NCBI GenBank assembly: GCA_041946685.1
Contig: JBHGAV010000100.1
Location: 1-7,908, forward strand
Length of the DNA: 7,908 bases
Direction of reading: 5' to 3'
Origin: JBHGAV01 sp041946685
GTDB taxonomy: Bacteria; Acidobacteriota; Terriglobia; Bryobacterales; Bryobacteraceae
The position numbers and the translations under genes are program-made. Under the pieces are notes generated by a model. It made no database searches. It was not told the DNA's origin and saw nothing but the letters and a program-made list of their open reading frames with translations. The number at the start of each line of letters is the position of its first letter. The first letter of the stretch is position 1. Of the stretch, positions 6,613 to 7,908 are shown in pieces.

Positions 6613-7629
6613 ATGAAGGCGATCATCCAAAAGCGGTATGCATCTCCGTATGAACTGGAGTTCCGGGAAGTCGACAAGCCGGTGGTCGGCGACGATGATG
6701 TCTTGGTTCGCGTGCGAGCGGCGTCACTCCATCCCGATGTCTGGCACGTCGTGGCAGGGCGGCCCTACGTCCTTCGCCTGATGGGGGCCGGGTTCTTCAG
6801 ACCGAAGCTCCCAATCCCCGGCACGGACATCGCGGGGATCGTCGAATCCTGTGGCAAAGGCGTGACCCGGTTCCGGCCGGGTGACCCGGTGTTTGGCGAG
6901 ACTATCGCCGCCTATCAATGGACCAACGGCGGCGCGTTCGCCGAGTATGTGTCTGTCCCACAAGACCTGCTGGCGCTGAAGCCCGACAACATCACGTTCG
7001 AACAGGCCGCCTCGGTGCCTACCTCCGCTTACATCGCCCTGCTAAACCTCCGTGACCGGCTGCCGCCGGGACAGAACGTGCTGATTAATGGCGCCGGGGG
7101 CGGTGTGGGCGCCCTCGCCTTGCAGATTCTGAGGGCCCGCGGAGCGCGCGTGACGGCGGTGGACAGTACGCGGAAGCTCGACATGCTGCGCTCACTAGGG
7201 GCAGATGAAGTTCTGGACTTCACCCAAGAGGATTTCACTCGCCTCGGAATTCAATACGACCTCATCGTCGACGTCCCCGGAAACCACCCATTCTCAGCTT
7301 GCCGGCGCGCGCTCAAGCCTGACGGCCGATACGTGTTGATCGGGCATGAACGTTTCGGAGCATCAGGCAAGCGGGTGTTCGGCCTCATCCCCCACTTCCT
7401 GAAGCTGACCCTCCTCGCACGCTTCGTGAAACAACTGCGCGGCCCCGGCGGTCCGTTGCTCACGAAGAAGGAGGCAATGGCCGTCGTCCGGGAACTCCTT
7501 GAAGCCGGGAAGATCACACCGGTCATCGACAGTACGTACCAACTGAGTGAAGCTCATGAGGCCTTCCGTCATATGATCGAGGACGAGACCACTGGAAAGG
7601 TCATCATCACCATACCAGCAGATCTCTAG
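6613..7629 (+). CDS. Zinc-independent medium-chain NAD(P)-dependent dehydrogenase, quinone-oxidoreductase type
   Basis: The product has 338 residues, the usual length for this MDR group. The GroES-like N-domain (about 1-125) contains PGTDIAGIVESCGKGVTRFRPGDPVFGE (69-96) and GGAFAEYVSVP (106-116). The Rossmann domain begins near 150 with VLINGAGGGVGALALQIL (156-173), the dinucleotide-binding loop, followed by VTAVDSTRKLDMLRSLGADEVLDF. The Cys and His zinc ligands of classical alcohol dehydrogenases are absent, so this is a reductase acting on quinones, enones or similar carbonyls. The STRK segment after beta2 favours NADPH, although Asp184 occupies a place often held by Cys and could allow NADH. 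The end (ITPVIDSTYQLSEAHEAFRHMIEDETTGKVIITI) is typical for the family. It follows the regulator gene by 83 bases with a weak ribosome binding site. It could be a co-transcribed or separately expressed cytoplasmic enzyme; the substrate is not predictable. Confidence 0.92.
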   Translation: MKAIIQKRYASPYELEFREVDKPVVGDDDVLVRVRAASLHPDVWHVVAGRPYVLRLMGAGFFRPKLPIPGTDIAGIVESCGKGVTRFRPGDPVFGETIAAYQWTNGGAFAEYVSVPQDLLALKPDNITFEQAASVPTSAYIALLNLRDRLPPGQNVLINGAGGGVGALALQILRARGARVTAVDSTRKLDMLRSLGADEVLDFTQEDFTRLGIQYDLIVDVPGNHPFSACRRALKPDGRYVLIGHERFGASGKRVFGLIPHFLKLTLLARFVKQLRGPGGPLLTKKEAMAVVRELLEAGKITPVIDSTYQLSEAHEAFRHMIEDETTGKVIITIPADL

Positions 7630-7908
7630 CCGGTATGGCCCGAGTATTCGATTCGCCTCGATCCCATGGCCAGATGAGCGTTCCGTCTCCTCGCAAGGGC
7701 CTGCTGAGTTCGGACTTGCGGCGGGAAACTGCCCCGTTCGGCCCGGAAACTCGAGGGGAAATTCCCTCGGGTATAGACAATGCTGGTCTCGCGTCATCGG
7801 TACGGGTTCCGCCATTTGGTGAATCGGAGTCAATGGGAACCCCGCCGATGCCGAACCATTTTGAGCAGCCTGTTTAGAATCAATCGTTTTGCCAGTGTCT
7901 CTAGCCCG
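7630..7908. other. 279-base tail without a convincing gene
   Basis: An open frame of 80 codons (7635-7877, plus) fills most of this stretch, but it has no ribosome binding site, starts 6 bases after the previous stop, and its product is rich in Pro, Ser and Arg with no recognisable motif or signal. The opposite-strand frame (7363-7833) runs into the dehydrogenase gene and looks like a shadow. The clearest element is the stem-loop at 7749-7772. The next gene presumably lies beyond the window end. Confidence 0.5.
7749..7772. terminator. Strong stem-loop downstream of the dehydrogenase gene
   Basis: A 10-bp stem (7749-7758 with 7763-7772, including two G-T pairs) closes on an AAAT tetraloop. 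It lies 120 bases after the dehydrogenase stop. On the plus strand it is followed by ATAGAC and not a T-run; on the minus strand the next bases are GTTTCC, a short T-run. It could end transcription from either side, or be a site bound by a protein. The fold is seen in the sequence; the function is inferred. Confidence 0.35.

Noticed and set aside
7635..7877. 80-codon open frame after the dehydrogenase
   Set aside because: It has no ribosome binding site, no recognisable motif and low-complexity composition. A real small gene cannot be fully excluded, but the support is too weak to list it.

Overview
The window is GC-rich bacterial chromosome and most likely comes from an acidobacterium of the Solibacter/Bryobacter type. 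The main reason is the secreted peptidase at 715-2631, whose C-terminal third reads as the TIGR03437 domain, which is strongly enriched in Candidatus Solibacter and relatives. The small outer-membrane barrel protein (2701-3297) and the small exported protein (3506-3973) also look like families I associate with that group. This assignment is from memory of the families, not from a search.

Left half (1-3297), minus strand. Three co-directional genes for cell-envelope or exported proteins are read right to left: an 8-strand-type outer-membrane beta-barrel protein (2701-3297), a secreted S41-family serine peptidase with a C-terminal TIGR03437 domain (715-2631), and a cysteine-rich protein with a Tat-like or lipoprotein-like N-terminus (95-634). 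The gaps are about 70-80 bases. A GC-rich perfect palindrome lies between the first two genes, and a GC-rich stem-loop follows the last gene. Neither has a U-tract.

Centre (3298-3505). A 208-base divergent intergenic region contains an overlapping direct/inverted repeat (3417-3446) and a possible sigma70-like promoter for the rightward genes.

Right half (3506-7629), plus strand. A small exported protein of unknown function is followed after one base by a multi-pass LytS-type sensor histidine kinase (3975-5795). The kinase gene overlaps by 4 bases a LytTR-type response regulator (5792-6529). These three probably form one transcription and translation unit: the kinase senses a membrane or extracytoplasmic cue and phosphorylates the regulator on Asp53, and the regulator binds DNA through its LytTR domain. 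After 83 bases comes a zinc-independent medium-chain dehydrogenase/reductase of the quinone-oxidoreductase type (6613-7629), possibly a separate unit. The last 279 bases have no convincing gene but hold one strong stem-loop.

I see no tRNA or rRNA, CRISPR array, transposase, phage gene or toxin-antitoxin pair. The window looks like ordinary acidobacterial chromosome. The most interesting points are the unknown small protein tied to the kinase, the peptidase architecture, and the GC-rich hairpins without U-tracts next to several genes.
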